The position numbers were made by a program, and so were the translations under genes. From contig OX439048.1 of the NCBI GenBank assembly GCA_949317995.1, forward strand, positions 28,711,495-28,775,494: a stretch of DNA of 64,000 nt, written 5' to 3'. Shown here piece by piece: positions 22,590-35,769 of this stretch (position 1 is the first letter of the stretch; the number at the start of each line of letters is the position of its first letter). This stretch comes from Acholoe squamosa. Its lineage: Eukaryota > Annelida > Polychaeta > Phyllodocida > Polynoidae. The notes beneath the pieces were generated by a model, which did no database searches, was not told the origin of the DNA, and was given only the letters and a program-made list of their open reading frames with translations.

Positions 22590-24170
22590 CCCTGGTTGAT
22601 TAATAACTCCATACTACTTTCTCAGAGTATTGATTACTTCACTCTGCCTATTAGTATCTGTTATAGCACTGCTACTACTGCTCTATTTCATGCTCTGAAC
22701 AATCTTTGAACCAGCTGTGCTTTGGCCTATTAAATTTGAATACATATTGAAATTTGTGAATAACCTTTAGGGTTCTCCAACAGCAATGTTAGGGTAAGGC
22801 TGATTGCCTACCGTCACTATGTGGGACAGATATGACCGCACACAGATTAGGTAAAGGCAGAATTTGGGCCTTTTCCCTAAAAGTGATTGCTTTCTACTAT
22901 AATTACACCATATTTCACTTATGGCTTAATATCAAGGTTCTAGGGATCAAAATATATTACAAAATACCAAATGGGAAGCTAGTATGCGGTTTATAATATA
23001 TTTATTAATGTTACTCACTATCTCAGGAGATATCCATCAAAAGGTCACAATATTCTCAATAGTAGTTCATATTATCAAATATCCAGTATGAATCCCACTG
23101 TACATAGCCATACACAGTTCACAATATAATAAAGTTCAGGTTCCAGAGCTTAACAAAATACAACATAAAAACAGGCAGAGGGTTCCAAATAAAGTCACAG
23201 TACCTTTAGGGTTATAATGCTACAGGTTCCTGGTAGCATATATAACCCACCCCTAGAGTCCTAGCAGTCCCTGGCTATATCTGCTCCCATAGCCACTCCA
23301 CACTGGGAACTGCTGCTCCTAGGCTCCTAGCTCCTTGGTCTCTGGACTCCTACTGACTGTCTCTAACCTTTCTAACTCTATTTAACCTCATCATTGTTAG
23401 CCTGCTATAACCATATTTGGACATTGAACAAGCCCCAACTAGTGTGTGGCTTGGTTGTCACACCCTGAGTGGTGGAGGTGGGGGGGGGGGCTGGTGGCAC
23501 TGAAACTAAGTGGGAGTACCAGCTTTAGCACCTCCACCTCCACCCTGGAGCTGACAGCCCACACAGTTGCACTCTAATACCCATCATATTTCTAACCAAA
23601 TATATATCAAAATGCCTTTGCAACATTAATATACAAATAAATGACAATTGATATGATTCCAATATTATATGTTATATAACATTGCATCATAATACCAAAG
23701 CTCCGCACATATAGCCCTACATTAGCCAAGCTGAAGTAATAGAGGGAGCCTTTGAGGATCCGCACGATTCTGTGGAATGAATAGAGTTCAGGAAAGGGAG
23801 CGAAAAAAATCAGAACAGAAAATGCTAGTGTCAAGACTGGCTCCCTTATGTTGGTGTACAACAGAACATACCTGGCAGCAAGCTCTTTTAATGGATCAAG
23901 CCTAAAACAACTTAACTTGTGTTAATAATAATGTATACTATCATGCCTAAAACAACTAAACTTATGTTAATAATAATAATGACAGCTCAGAACTATCCAA
24001 GTTAGATCCTAGAGGATAACGCAATCTATGTCATGTAATCACTTATAGTGTAGAAATACAGTTTACCATGTTCATAGAGTCCCAAATTGTTTTTTTATAG
24101 CCAGTAAGTGGGTATGTTTATAGGGACACCCGTAAGATGTCATAAAATGATCTGCATCTCATTATTCATA
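22590..24170. other. Gene-free DNA with part of an interspersed repeat
   Basis: The segment of about 23720-23960 resembles 43080-43320 (GGATCC, CAGAACAGAAAATGCT, CATACCTGGCA, GATCAAGCCTAAAAC). It is an unclassified repeat. A G-run and its complementary CACCTCCACCTCCA lie near 23475-23545. Confidence 0.4.
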
Positions 24171-25135
24171 GGATTGGTTTTGGGTCCGCTTTTGTTCCTA
24201 ATTTACATAAATGCCTTTGTTGGTGAAATTGAGAAATGTAAATTCATCCTATAAGCGGATGACCTGGTCATTTACACCTGTGGCCTGTCTCGTGAGTCCA
24301 TAAGCAGGCACTTGCAGGATGACCTACATAGAATAGCCATTTGGTGTGATCACAGACGACTGACTGTTAATGCAGACAAAAGTAAGGTAATGTGGTGTCA
24401 TAGAGCCAGGGACGAATGTGATCTGACTGACAGTACTATGTACCATGGTGCGCCACTTGAAACAGTGCATGACTACTGCTACCTGGGTGTAACAGTGGAC
24501 AGGCACTTGAGTTTCCAAAAGTATTGTAACATCATAAAAACAAATGTACTTGACAGGCTTTATCTATTGAGACAGGTAAGTAAAGTAGTTGACACTACCC
24601 TAGCACTTCGGATATATAAACAAGTGGTACTACCGTCATTTGATTATGGTGATATTGTTGTAGACGGTACCTCCAAACGACTGAAAAACAGCTACAGACA
24701 AGTCAAAAATATTGTCTGAGGCTGTGTAGAACAAGATCCCTACTGAGCCTCATGTACAAGCTCTCCAGAAATGCTGTGAATATTGAACATCACATTAGGG
24801 TACTCAGAAGTAACAGTCAAATCAAAATGAAATTGGAAAGAGCAACTGGTGCCCACTTTGACAAGAGCCCCTTAGCCAGAGGTGTAAAGTTATGTGACCA
24901 TGTTAGTGGGGACATTCAAATTCAACCGAGTAAAGAAGAATTTGTAAAAGGTCTAAACAATGCAAATGTCGTGTACTTAATTGTATTTGCATAGATGTCT
25001 GCTTGATAGGAAAATTTATTCATTTGCATATGCTTGACATGTATGGTTTAAATATTTGAATTGGTTGATACGAACAACTTATGTTACTATATGATTATTT
25101 GACCAATAAAACTTGTTCAAACTAAAACTATGGTG
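24171..25135 (+). pseudogene. 3' part of a non-LTR retrotransposon reverse transcriptase (Jockey/CR1-like), decayed
   Basis: Reading from 24171 gives LVLGPLLFLIYINAF, then the catalytic box as L*ADDLVIYT: the tyrosine of YADD is a TAA stop near 24253. RLTVNADKSKVMW, YLGVTVDRHLSFQK and PSFDYGDIVV follow up to a stop at 24719. A frame change brings YKLSRNAVN, RVLRSNSQIKMKLERA and the tail to 24994. AATAAA occurs at 25105-25110. Order and motifs are those of the RT palm, thumb and C-terminus of non-LTR elements. A 5'-truncated dead copy; clade assignment is tentative. Confidence 0.8.
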
Positions 25136-25139
25136 TAAT

Positions 25140-27300
25140 TGTTAAATTGCACTTTTCATGAAAGTCTTTTTTTTTTATCTAAATTGGGTCCAAACCTTAA
25201 CACTTATATACACGACGCTGTCTTATTTCAGACATAGCACTTAGATGTATTATAACATTACGGCGGTATTCGAGTTATCATGCTGGGAAAACTAAAAGCC
25301 TAAATTGAAAAAAGTGCAATAGTCCTATCAAGAGACAATTTGAGCAATAGCAATAGTCATTATTTTTATGCAACTAAGCGAGAATACTGTTTAGTCCTTC
25401 ACATCAGTAGAGTATGAAGACTGCAGAAGAGCGATAAGCACTTTGGGTAAAATTCTAGATCCTGGTAAATTAGCCTTAGACACCATAGTTAATAATCATA
25501 TCAATTAAGCAATGCATCCCTACAGAATCCGTCTGCAACAAGAAGCATGCAATCTCGGATTGTACAAGAGACTATAGTTTCATCTCCATGGTAGAGGTTT
25601 ATATGGAACATTGGGTAATTTAATGTACTTGGAACCCTTAAGCCAAAGCAAAATGGGAGCTCAAGCTAATCAAATCTGACAAGAGTTGTTTCTTTATCAG
25701 ATCAGAGTCTTAATTCTGAATAACCAGATTGTCAATCATACACAACATTTATCTTCTCAAGAACTCTGGGTTAAGATTATGGATTCACTATGGATTCATA
25801 CTTTCATCAACCAGATAAAAATCTTAGACAAGCTCACTGCTGATAACTTTCCACCTCAAGCACATCACTCATAATCCTCAGGTGAACTGCAGATAACAAA
25901 TCTCAAGGCAAACTTAGTCATTAATATTGTTATCCGTTCTTACCTAGATCTACTTTACCAGTAGATCAGTCCTAATAGAGTCCCGCATAAACAACTATAA
26001 TGAATGATTGGTTTGATTTAGCAGAGTTTTTAATCAGAGACAACTTAGAACCATGGACCTATTTTCCCAATGAATCTGATAAAACAGGAAGTACAAGTGG
26101 TGCTCAGAAGTTGCTTCCTATCAAGCTGGAAAGGTGCTCTCTGTGGGATGTAGTATCAGAGTAAACTAACAAGGTCACCAGTAGCTTATAGATATGGGCT
26201 ACAATGTGAGTAACTCCTTTGATCAACGTGTTAAAAGGTACACCCGCTAGACCCCTCAAGAGCACCATGACTGAATGTTTCCTCATATACACGAGAAACC
26301 ATCGATGGCTTTGGTTGTAGGTGTTGCAAAGAATGTCACTCACTTCAACACCTTTGACAGAGCTATGCCAGATAAATACAGCCGACAAGTATATCATATG
26401 AACAAGGAAACCACAATAATCTCCCTTGTCAGTACCTCGTGGGAGGCAAGGCAGCCACTGCCAGCAACAAAAATAAAACAATCTATTATCTCAAAGTCAC
26501 TCTCAGGCACAGCAGACTGAGAGGAGCTCAAACCAAGTCGGTGTCATATTACACCACACCACCTGTGGGCCTGTGTGTGGTAACCAGGAGGAAATATAAA
26601 CATTTAGGGTTAATGACCAATTCTGCTCACCCTAGTGTTAGAAGGGGATACAGCATTTTCCTTGTTTTAGATAATTCCTCTTTTAACATAGTATGAGCAA
26701 TACAATTCCATCTAGTCTGTTATGATATGATGGAATAACAGAAATTTACAGAAGGGGCCGGTTAAAAATGTTTTGCCTCCTCTCGGGATGAGGGCTCTTT
26801 TGCACCTCCATGAGAAAATCCACCACCCCTCCTCCTACTATCCTTAAAAAAATATTAACCTCCAAGGGATTGGTCATCTTTTTACAACAGGGGTGGCCGC
26901 CAAGGGGTAAAATACAACATTGCGACATTTGGTCATTTTGAGGTGATATTCCTACATCACCAACTTGAATTTTGGCAACTAGGGTAACTGCAGTTACCCG
27001 ATCCAACATGGCAGATGTACCTGTCACACGGTCTCCATGATGAACTATTTTACTTATTTTTAGCCATTCTGGTTGGAGTATGCAGTTCTTATTGCCAGGT
27101 ACTTTTCAGATAACATCATTATCATAAATACATCTAACATATTTGGCCTAACTACCTTATTCTTACTTATCTGAGTTGTTTATATCCCTAGTACACCTCA
27201 TGTAATTACCCTAGTATTTGATATTGTGAACCAAATTAGTTACCCTATTACACCCACATCTCAAAACCCTGTTTACTGATGTTCTAGATCACTTCAGCCT
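25140..27300. other. Unclassified interspersed repeats, no supported gene
   Basis: The segment of about 25405-25560 resembles 43335-43480 (GCGATAAGCACTTTGG, AATGCATCCC, ACAAGAAGC). The segment of about 25805-25860 (AAAATCTTAGACAAGCTCAC) recurs at 47915-47965. These may be parts of one decayed retroelement, but no protein domain is recognised. Confidence 0.4.
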
Positions 27301-27304
27301 ACAG

Positions 27305-27448
27305 TTAGTTCAGACTATTGGGAATATTCCGAACGACATCGGTGGATCAACATGGTAAAAGGTAAGCCCGCGAAGGCGTGTGCAGGCGTACCTTTTACCA
27401 TGTTGATCCACCGATGTCAATTGGAATATTCCCAATAGTCTGAACTAA
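27305..27448. mobile_element. 144-bp fold-back element with 60-bp arms
   Basis: The arm 27305-27364 (TTAGTTCAGACTATTGGGAA...) is mirrored by 27389-27448 across a GC-rich 24-base loop. Only about three mismatches occur, all in one four-base block. No coding capacity. Very well preserved, so either young or constrained. Confidence 0.85.
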
Positions 27449-27449
27449 C

Positions 27450-30400
27450 TAGTCTATACACCTCTGCATCATTCAAATCCACAGGAGTAAAGTGTAATTC
27501 AACCTTTTATATCTGTATGGGCTTAGCATCTGGCATGTTGGATTGGGTAACTGCAATTACCCTAGTACTTGTCATCATGATGAGTCTAAGTTTGTCTGTG
27601 TGTAGGGCAGAGTAGCTCAGCACATGGGTGGATTAAAATGAGGTAGTAGTGAGCCCCACTGCTCAGTGGACACAATGTCATGACCCTGGTGTTATCTAAG
27701 CAGAATCTAAACAATCAGTGTGTCATGCTGGACCTGTAGGACTAGGCCCAATACGTAGAACATGATGACTTCTATTTGATAAGACTTATCAGGTTCATGA
27801 AAGAAAAAAAAACTCATGCTGAAAATGCCTTTACACATCTATTGACATTGTAATTTCTGAACTTCTCTGCTTTTGTTGCACTGAATATACTTATTGGTTA
27901 CATTTCTCATTGTTTGATATATATGATTAATAAAATAAGTGGTCTTATTTACTTGTCTGAAAAGGAATATAATCATCCTGAGCCCAATACCCTCAGAAAC
28001 TACCATTGGACAATGGCTTTGACAAGGCTTAAAATTTGATTGGGTTTAGTTGCAGGCATAATGTGGTGAGACAAAAGGGTTTCAAAATTAGATAATTCTT
28101 TATTACTGATGCAACAGGTTGTTAATTATTTACGAAAATGAATTTCAATTTCAGAAACCCATAACTTTAATCATGACAAGAGTGTGAATGCATAATTATA
28201 ATGGCATGACAATATATTATGCTGAGATCCATTCATCAGTACCAAGTAATTTAGGTCTCAATTCTTTGTATAATGTCGAGCCACAAATGGTCACATAATT
28301 ATTTATCATTTGTGACATGTACTCGGAAATGGGCCCTTATCCCCTCCCCCTGCACTAAGGGCCCTTTTCGCAGATTGTGTCACATTTATCAATGTTGGGG
28401 ACTAAACATTTCAGTTTTCAGGAGGAAGATTTTGAAGTTGCCAAACATGTTGTTTGAACGGCAAATGGCTTGTCACATGGATGAATTCCCTCTCACGATG
28501 TCATACTCCTTGTCATTGTTGTCCCCGATTAAGGTAGGATGAAGGCACAAGCTCATGAGTTTGCAACAAATAAAAGTGAAAAAATCGTAAAAAATAAATC
28601 TTTCTTTCTAATAATTTCTCAATTGAAATGGAAAATATAGGCCTTGAGGAACATGCACATGAAATGTCATGATATAGCTACGATTCTTTCTTGGGAAATT
28701 ATTATTGTGAAAATACCTTGTAAAATGATAGTTTTCACCATTGCCCCTGAAATTGGAATATTTTCTGATAAAAAGGCCTGTTGCTAATCAGCCATTAGGA
28801 ATAGAACAGAATGGATAGCACCATTGGATTACTTGGCATCGATTTAGGGGGGGTAGGTAACTTTAGAATTTTCATAGGATAAGTATTACCGATGTTAGAG
28901 TCTCTCACATTTTAGCTTCTCCTGTACTTCATATGGCTCCATATGACCCCATATGACCCCATATGGCGTAACGGACGCGTAACGGACACTCTTAACATGG
29001 TTGTTTTGTGACAATGAGATAAAAACATTGTAAAAATGCAGAGAATGCATATTTTTGAATTCTAACAGTGTCTATTTACATCTACAGAAAATTCCCAATC
29101 GTTCCATGGCATTTTCAAGCATCTCTCTACCCAATTTGTATGTTTAAAAGATTTTCATAAAAGAAAATAACAGATTATCATTTTATTAGTATTTGCAAAG
29201 GATTTTTTCCAGAAAAGACAGAAAATTGGAAAAATATAGTAAAAACTCATTGATCACATCATAGGTATGGCAATAATATCAATTTTGTCATAGATAGTAA
29301 TTTGATTTATAATAACATCTCTTTCTCTTTGCATTTTTTAAATGAAATTCTAATAGTGTCTTTGTGCCATTCTCGTATATGGGGTCTGTGGCATCCTCAT
29401 GAGCTTCACCCTAAAGGTAGTGCCAACATCTAAGTGGGCAGGTAATTCCCCTTGTTATTCATAATGTGGATTGTGGTTACCAGATCCTACGTAATGCTGA
29501 CAAGAGCATATTTTTAAAGGGTGGTGCTCTAAGATCAGCTAAGTACTATGAAATTGGGGTTTTCAAGTCCTAGAAGCTGTAAGCTACAATAGAAACTTTT
29601 ATTCAAATCTGATTCTGAATCTTGTAAAAGGATGCAGTTATGAAAGCTAGATATCAAAGGGTTTTAATACAGGCTCTTGCAGGCTAGGGTGTTCTAAGTA
29701 CACTCACTACAAATACCCCTTGCAAAGATAATAGTATCTGGTATATTGCCTCAGTGCATGGCATTTCTCTACCCTTCCCATCGATCTCTGCTGACATGCA
29801 ATGGTAAGCCTTTCTCATCAATATCGAAAAAGAGGTCACCTCATTGAATCATACTAAGTGCTACATTGTGACAGGCTAGGGTATAATTATGTGTCAGTAT
29901 GTGAAGGCACTGCGACCTGTGATGAAGGGAGCTGTGATGGGAGACATAAATAAATCGGGTATGCTTGTCATTGCTACATGTGAGATTTGATGGATATACC
30001 CTTTTCATCTATCTTCAAAGCAAAATGGTATACAGAGAGCAGGGCAGATGGCAGAGAATTCGTACCAGAGCTTCATGCCACATGAAGTATATATTATGTT
30101 ACCATTATGCATGCCTCTTTACTTGTATTGTCTTTGAATGATGTGAGACACACCTTTTTTTCTACTGTGGAAGCTTTCCATTTCAGACAATGTGTCATGA
30201 AAGTAGGAGATGCATCATATGTCACTGTGTGGCTTGTATATAATTTCCTTTACCCATGCTTTTTAGTTATCCCATTTAGGCTGACTTCATACTAGGCTTC
30301 ATAATGATTTACTGGCAGTTGCACAGGCAAACATAATTATTTTGTGCAGGCAGCTACATATAAGGATCTCCCTTTCCAGAGAAAAGCAGTAGGGTTTTAG

Positions 30401-31320
30401 CCAAGGGCATTCAATGAAGGAATGAGCTCATACTCTCTCAGTTAGGGTACAGTCTTGGATCCTCAGGTATAACAGGAAAAGGTTAATCATGTTAGGCACC
30501 CCTGACGGTCCATATGCTGTCCCGAAAAGACATTCATGGTTAGCCAATGATCCAAAAAGGCAACTCAGCTTGACGGGGATGGGGGTGCAGTTATGTCATA
30601 TAAGGATATATAAGGATGCCACTATGACAGAATAATTGGAAGAATGGAAGTTACATATGGTCAATTGCATTGAATTGGGGACAATATCGGTCCAAAACAG
30701 TGAAATTTCTATAATGCTTTGATCAACTTGAATTTTCTGTCCACAATATCGGCATATCAAAGAATATAACCTGTTAGTTGGAACATTAATATTGAAAATC
30801 ATTGATTTCAGCTCAAAAATATGTATAACACTAGATTCTATGGAAATCTGGCAAAAAAGACCCTTTACTAGGGGCATAGTTTATTTATGATAAAACTCGT
30901 TTTCCATAACCGCTTTCATTGTCTTTTGATTGAGAAACGTTTCCATATACCAATTGGTAATTCAATCTAGAGTTTTGGAAGTAGATAAATGTGTGTGGCA
31001 TGTATAGTTCCATTTAGCACGTATGGTTCTGTGTACCTTTTGAACAAGAAAAGTTGTGATATACTTTGAATATATTGTACAATTTTACCATAAATTATCT
31101 TATTTAGTCCTCATCTAAGTAGCTTTTAATGAGACAAATATTTTTCATTGCATCCCAAGGGTAAATTCACAATCAGGCCAAACATATGGTACGTATGGTT
31201 CCTCTCAAACTACCCAAAATCCAGGGGTATTTCTAACATCCATTTAAATCTGATATATATTATCAGTCTTGCTCTGGGGTCGGGAGAAAAATGAGGCATG
31301 GACGGTTCCACTCTAGCTAC
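27450..31320. other. AT-rich gene-free DNA
   Basis: Short CATATGACCCC-like and GTAACGGACNC tandem units lie at 28930-28990. The segment 30380-30540 (AATGAGCTCATA, GGTTAATCATG, GGCACCCCTGACGG) resembles 53255-53450. No gene is supported. Confidence 0.4.
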
Positions 31321-31339
31321 ACCAGGCTGATGATATACA

Positions 31340-31500
31340 CACATCCTCGAGGAGCGAATAAGCGCTCACCTCCTCGAGGTGCGAGCAGTGGCCTTATCTC
31401 ACCTCGAGGAGGTGTACCACATGGAGGTGAAAATAAGAATCCTTACTCTCATCTCGAAGAGGTATGCTCTTATTCACACCTCCTCGAGGTGTGCATACAA
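31340..31500. repeat. Imperfect palindromic minisatellite (CACCTCGAGGAGGTG-type), block 1
   Basis: CTCGAGG-centred palindromes recur about every 35-50 bp, linked by GAATAAG or its complement. A second block with the same linkers follows at about 31765-31930. Confidence 0.6.
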
Positions 31501-31539
31501 ATTTCAGACCCCTTAGGAGGGGTCTGAAATTTGTATGCA
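31492..31539. repeat. Perfect hairpin, 22-bp arms, 4-base loop
   Basis: TGCATACAAATTTCAGACCC... at 31492-31513 is exactly mirrored at 31518-31539 around TAGG. Part of the arm (GAGGGGTCTGAAATT) recurs near 31587-31601. Confidence 0.8.
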
Positions 31540-31764
31540 TCCCTCAAACCATCACCCCCCCCTATTAATATTGATCAGTCCCTAAGAGGGGTCTGAAATT
31601 GTTTTGTCCACCCCTAAACCCACCAACACCCCCAACAGCCGGTCAAAATTTAACTATTCTACGCCAAATTTAAGGGGTTTAAAAAAATGAGCCCCCTTTT
31701 AAAAAATGATGATTCCCTAACTTTTTGTGACCCCCCAACCCCTGCCCGGGCCTAAGCCCTGCTG

Positions 31765-31930
31765 GGCTTTCACCACTTCGAGGTATAGATAGGGGTCTTA
31801 TAGCGACATCCTTGAGGTGAGAATAAGGATTTTATTTTCACCACGGCAAGGTGCATATAAGGGTGATTATACACACCTCGGCAAGGTGAGAATAAGGAAC
31901 GCTATACACACATCTTAGAGGTGCAAATAT
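31765..31930. repeat. Palindromic minisatellite, block 2
   Basis: Units such as CACCTCGGCAAGGTGAGAAT and ACATCCTTGAGGTGAGAATA alternate with TATACACA or TTATAG linkers. Diverged from block 1. Confidence 0.55.
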
Positions 31931-32544
31931 CGCTTCCCGCTACATCACAAGGTTTTCAGAAATAACTCCTGACAGACAGGGGAAATAAATCTCAAAGTGA
32001 AATATATTTTTTAGCAAATAGGCTTATTCGTGGCACCTTACCGCTAAGTGAAATATATAATGCCAAATACCATGGGCAAATGGAAAATACATTAGCATTG
32101 GCTTTCAATGTTGGCTTACTTTGCTTCATATTATTGGGGGCCCTAGGAACAAAACGTTCAAGTTACTCCTAAAATGGCCCTCGCATTGCAGTCTGCTGTC
32201 TTAAATATCAATCTTACATGGGCAAAACTATGGTTTGTAGGCAAGACCCTGACCATACCCACCTAATGATAATAGAAAATGTCCATGAACCTCTCTTTTT
32301 AGACGTGTTTATCTCCTTCCCATGGGAAAAAAGTGGGTTTGTCCCCATCTCACTGCAATTGGCCATTATGTTGTCCTTAATTAAGCCCACTCCCTTTCTG
32401 TCTAATGTTAAAGGCCTCTCCATGATAGTGTAAAGGGAGTGGCTTATCTATGAGTGAGGGGTAAAAGTTTAACTACTGAGAATGCAAACAGGTAAAACAT
32501 GTGATTCCAATATGCTCAAAACTGTTGTTTAAAAATCTGTCTCA

Positions 32545-32949
32545 AAGTGCCACATCTTACTGAAACCCCTTATGTTCATAATATCACAAATTGTAATCTT
32601 TTATCTGATAGGAGACATATGCATTTATTGAATTATATGTATACAAGATCTAGGTGTGATGATTATATTGATCATAGGCAGATAAGAACAAGGCAACATT
32701 TGGCTCCCACATGTAAGGTATTATTCCCAAACACTGTTTCATATAATTATGAAAAGTGTTGAGTACTTTGGTGCCATTAGTTGGAATGCTCTCCCAACCA
32801 TAAGACGAAATTCTGAAACTTTGTCAATTTTTAAGACAAATAGTAAAAAATTATTACGAGAACTTGTTCCTAGAATCGGGTGTGCACCCCAACTATTAAA
32901 CCTTTTTTTTCTTCTATTTTATTTTATTACCTAACCAAATTATATTTTG

Positions 32950-33021
<72 letters not shown>

Positions 33022-33385
33022 AAATACACGAAATTAAATTTCAAAATAAATCCTTGGTCTTAATAATCTTTCCTTTCCATATTGGTACTTTTTCTATATA
33101 TTCTCAATTTGTGTGTCAACGCTATACAAATATAATAACAGGTCAGGTTGGACCAGAAGTATCAACCCATACACCCTATGTGGTGGGGATGCGGTCCACT
33201 ACCTTCCTTAGTCCCAGTATTCCCATTTCTCAATATAACATTTCTCTTTTGTACTGGATTCTTTTTTATTGCTTGATCTGATATATTTGGTTACTGTTCT
33301 ATGGAAAAGAGATATGTATCTGGATACTCTGTATTTGTCGCTATCCTGTGAACTGAGACAATAAAGAAAATTTAACTCAAAAAAA
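32545..33385 (+). pseudogene. 3' end of a second non-LTR retrotransposon (CR1/Rex-like)
   Basis: LLSDRRHMHLLNYMYTRSR, DHRQIRTRQHLAPTCKVLF and, after a one-base frame change near 32755, SVEYFGAISWNALPTIRR and KTNSKKLL match the C-terminal pattern of many invertebrate non-LTR RT proteins. A 3' region with a (CT)n tract follows. It ends ACAATAAAGAAAATTTAACTC plus an A-run at about 33378-33385, consistent with a retrotransposed 3' end. Confidence 0.7.
32953..33018. repeat. (CT)n microsatellite
   Basis: About 66 bases of CT dinucleotide with one CG interruption. Confidence 0.95.
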
Positions 33386-33389
33386 TTCC

Positions 33390-34600
33390 AAAGTATTCCA
33401 CAAAGTTTATTTCAGACCAGTCCTATTGGTGGCATATTGTCCCAAATTGAAAGATCGTGACTATTGATCCCAAGCTTTTATAGATTTTGATCAAGATAGA
33501 GTTGAGTTGATTAAAGTAAAGAGATTGTAGTGGGCTTTATCATAATATTATGAGAAGGTACCTGGTGTTATGAGCAGTAGCCATTTGCTCTCCAATAGCA
33601 GAAAAAAGGAAAGTCTTCCTGTGAACAAGGTTTGTTGTAGATACAAAGGGATCAAGAGAATGGCACTCTGTGAGTTGAAAGCTATGATTATTTTCCCAGT
33701 GAACACAAACACGTGTACGAACCTAAATGAACATAGTCTTACTAGTAGTCTTTAGGTACTAACTATGTAGATGAACTGTGTAGAATCATATAAAAATACA
33801 TTATGTCTTGAACACATTCCTGCACATTTTGATAATTCAATTTGCTTTCCCATGCAAGGAAATACCGAAGCAACCTCTTGATACATCTAGGCCAATTGCA
33901 TTATTAAATGTAAATTTACATTAGGTTTGAACCTACCTTGTCATATGAAAAAATTATATCCATTTTCAAAACTTCTGACAACAGGATTTGAATCCCTGAT
34001 GTGGTTTCCTTTAGATTTCAAGGAAGGTATCAAAAGTATGTGGCCACGAAGCCAACCAGCCAACTTAGCTGCCAATTGTGATGGAGATATCAGTATGACC
34101 TCTTTTGCTACTATTAATGTCTGAACATGCAAATTTCACATATGAAACAATCCAACGAAAAGTATACATACAAATTTGACTATGGTGCACCATAGTGAAC
34201 CGAGTAAATTCTATCCAACAAGACATAACATTTTCAAGTTGTCTCAATGTTCGGTATGTACCAATTTGCCATGTTGGATAAAGTTTTGTGTTCACTGGGC
34301 TCTATCCAATTCTCAACAATTACACCCAGTGGATAGAGAAAAAAGAAACGACGTTGACAAGTGGTTGAAGAAACTTCTTTGATTTTATGGTCTTATAGCT
34401 ATCAGTGAACTTAAGACTTTAGGAAAAAGCAAAATAAAGATCAAAGCTTTGTTTCCTAGTCTCTTGCATTATATCTTCTTATCAATGTGATCCTAATTTA
34501 AAAGACCTTCTTTTTTGGTTCAAGAGACCTTTTTTTACTTTCGACAGGGCTAAAGAGAAAATAGATATCTTCTGAATGTAAAGAAATAGTTTAGGCTGTA
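33390..34600. other. Gene-free AT-rich DNA
   Basis: No feature recognised. Confidence 0.35.
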
Positions 34601-34603
34601 TAA

Positions 34604-34945
34604 TTGGCAACCATTGAGAGGAATACAACCTCTTATATGATATTTTTAGCTTCCTTTGGCAATGTCAAAGCATTACTGTCGATGGATAGGTATTCTCATT
34701 CAAAAGGAGTAATGTTTCTTAATCTCTTTGGTGGCATAGCAAGAGCAAACTCTCACTTGCCGCGGTTTCAGTCCTTATACTCTAGCCCAGTGTGTAGCAA
34801 CAGATACTCATATCATCCTGGATTATCTGAAAGACTTGAGAAAATTAAATGGTCTGTATCACGTCACCCAATAAGCTTCGGGCACTCTGCAAAAACTTTG
34901 GGTTACTTTTACCATAAAATCAATACTAAAGAGTTAATGCATTGA
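34604..34945. repeat. Interspersed repeat, part B copy 1
   Basis: GGCAACCATT, AGTAATGTTTCTTAATCTCT and AGTGTGTAGCAACAG-like text recur at 54670-54990 in the same order. The + strand reading frame here is not shared as a protein with that copy. Confidence 0.55.
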
Positions 34946-35181
34946 AAAAAATAGTCTGTAAAGGCTTAGCCTATCGAACACAGGAGACGTCCCGAGGCTG
35001 CAGTCACACATCATGACGACCAATGGCATAGGGCATTATGTATACAATGATGCAGGGCTACATTCATGCATCAGGTGCTTTGGGTATCATGATCAAAGGG
35101 CTGTCATTTCGTTACCTCAATTTCTCATGAAGCCCTTTGAGGGTGGTATAAGGACCCTATCACTGAGCCAAGGATCAATAA

Positions 35182-35183
<2 letters not shown>

Positions 35184-35240
<57 letters not shown>
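35184..35240. repeat. (AT)n microsatellite
   Basis: About 57 bases of alternating A and T. Confidence 0.95.
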
Positions 35241-35244
<4 letters not shown>

Positions 35245-35267
35245 AATGATTACATATTTATGTATTT

Positions 35268-35671
35268 CTCAATAGAGTAGGAAAATACAATTGCAAGGTA
35301 CCAAGCTGATTTAAGCAGAAACTGTGACTTTGGTAAAGCCCAGGTACATGATATCAAAATAAGGACCCAGTCTCTACCAATATATGACACAACCAATAAT
35401 ACAAGTCAGACCACAGTGGATCTCGAATCAAAGATGTAAGAATTCATCATGTATAAAAGTAAAACCCCCATTCCTTACAATAACACCTGATGAGGCCCGG
35501 TTAGGGCTGACACACTCTGAGACACCTAAAATCATGATTGATAGCAATACTCACCCAGAGAAGGCTGGCCATTTTGACAGATAGTAGCCTACAGCACCAT
35601 GGGTACCCAGACTTCTCTCTATAAAATTAGTGAACTAAAATTCATTTAATAATCAGTCACCAGTTTCCGGA
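35268..35671. repeat. Interspersed repeat, part C copy 1
   Basis: Highly similar to 56655-57012: ATAGAGTAGGAAAATA, ACACAACCAATAATACA, AATCAAAGATGTAAGAAT, ACACCTAAAATCATGATT and CAGTCACCAGTTTC occur in the same order. Confidence 0.75.
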
Positions 35672-35711
35672 GGGAAAACTGGTTTTAAGTTTAATTATTA
35701 TTAAAGATCTG

Positions 35712-35764
35712 AAATAGGGTACTTATAAGGTGTCATAATATGACACCTTATAAGTACCCTATTT
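35712..35764. repeat. Perfect 53-bp palindrome
   Basis: 26-bp arms around a single central base at 35738 (GGTACTTATAAGGTGTCATA mirrored exactly). Almost no spacer, so cruciform-prone. Confidence 0.9.
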
Positions 35765-35769
35765 ATGAC

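Noticed and set aside
22107..22612. Two overlapping - strand frames of 142 and 156 codons
   Set aside because: They run through the 20-bp minisatellite; the encoded repeat is a frame-rotating by-product with no splice or codon-bias support.
26040..26560. Tyrosine-recombinase (DIRS-like) coding remnant
   Set aside because: Translations in all frames showed no convincing R..H..R..Y pattern, so it is left as unclassified repeat.
35013..35249. Frame ending in an Ile-Tyr run
   Set aside because: The end is the (AT)n microsatellite, and there is no other coding sign.
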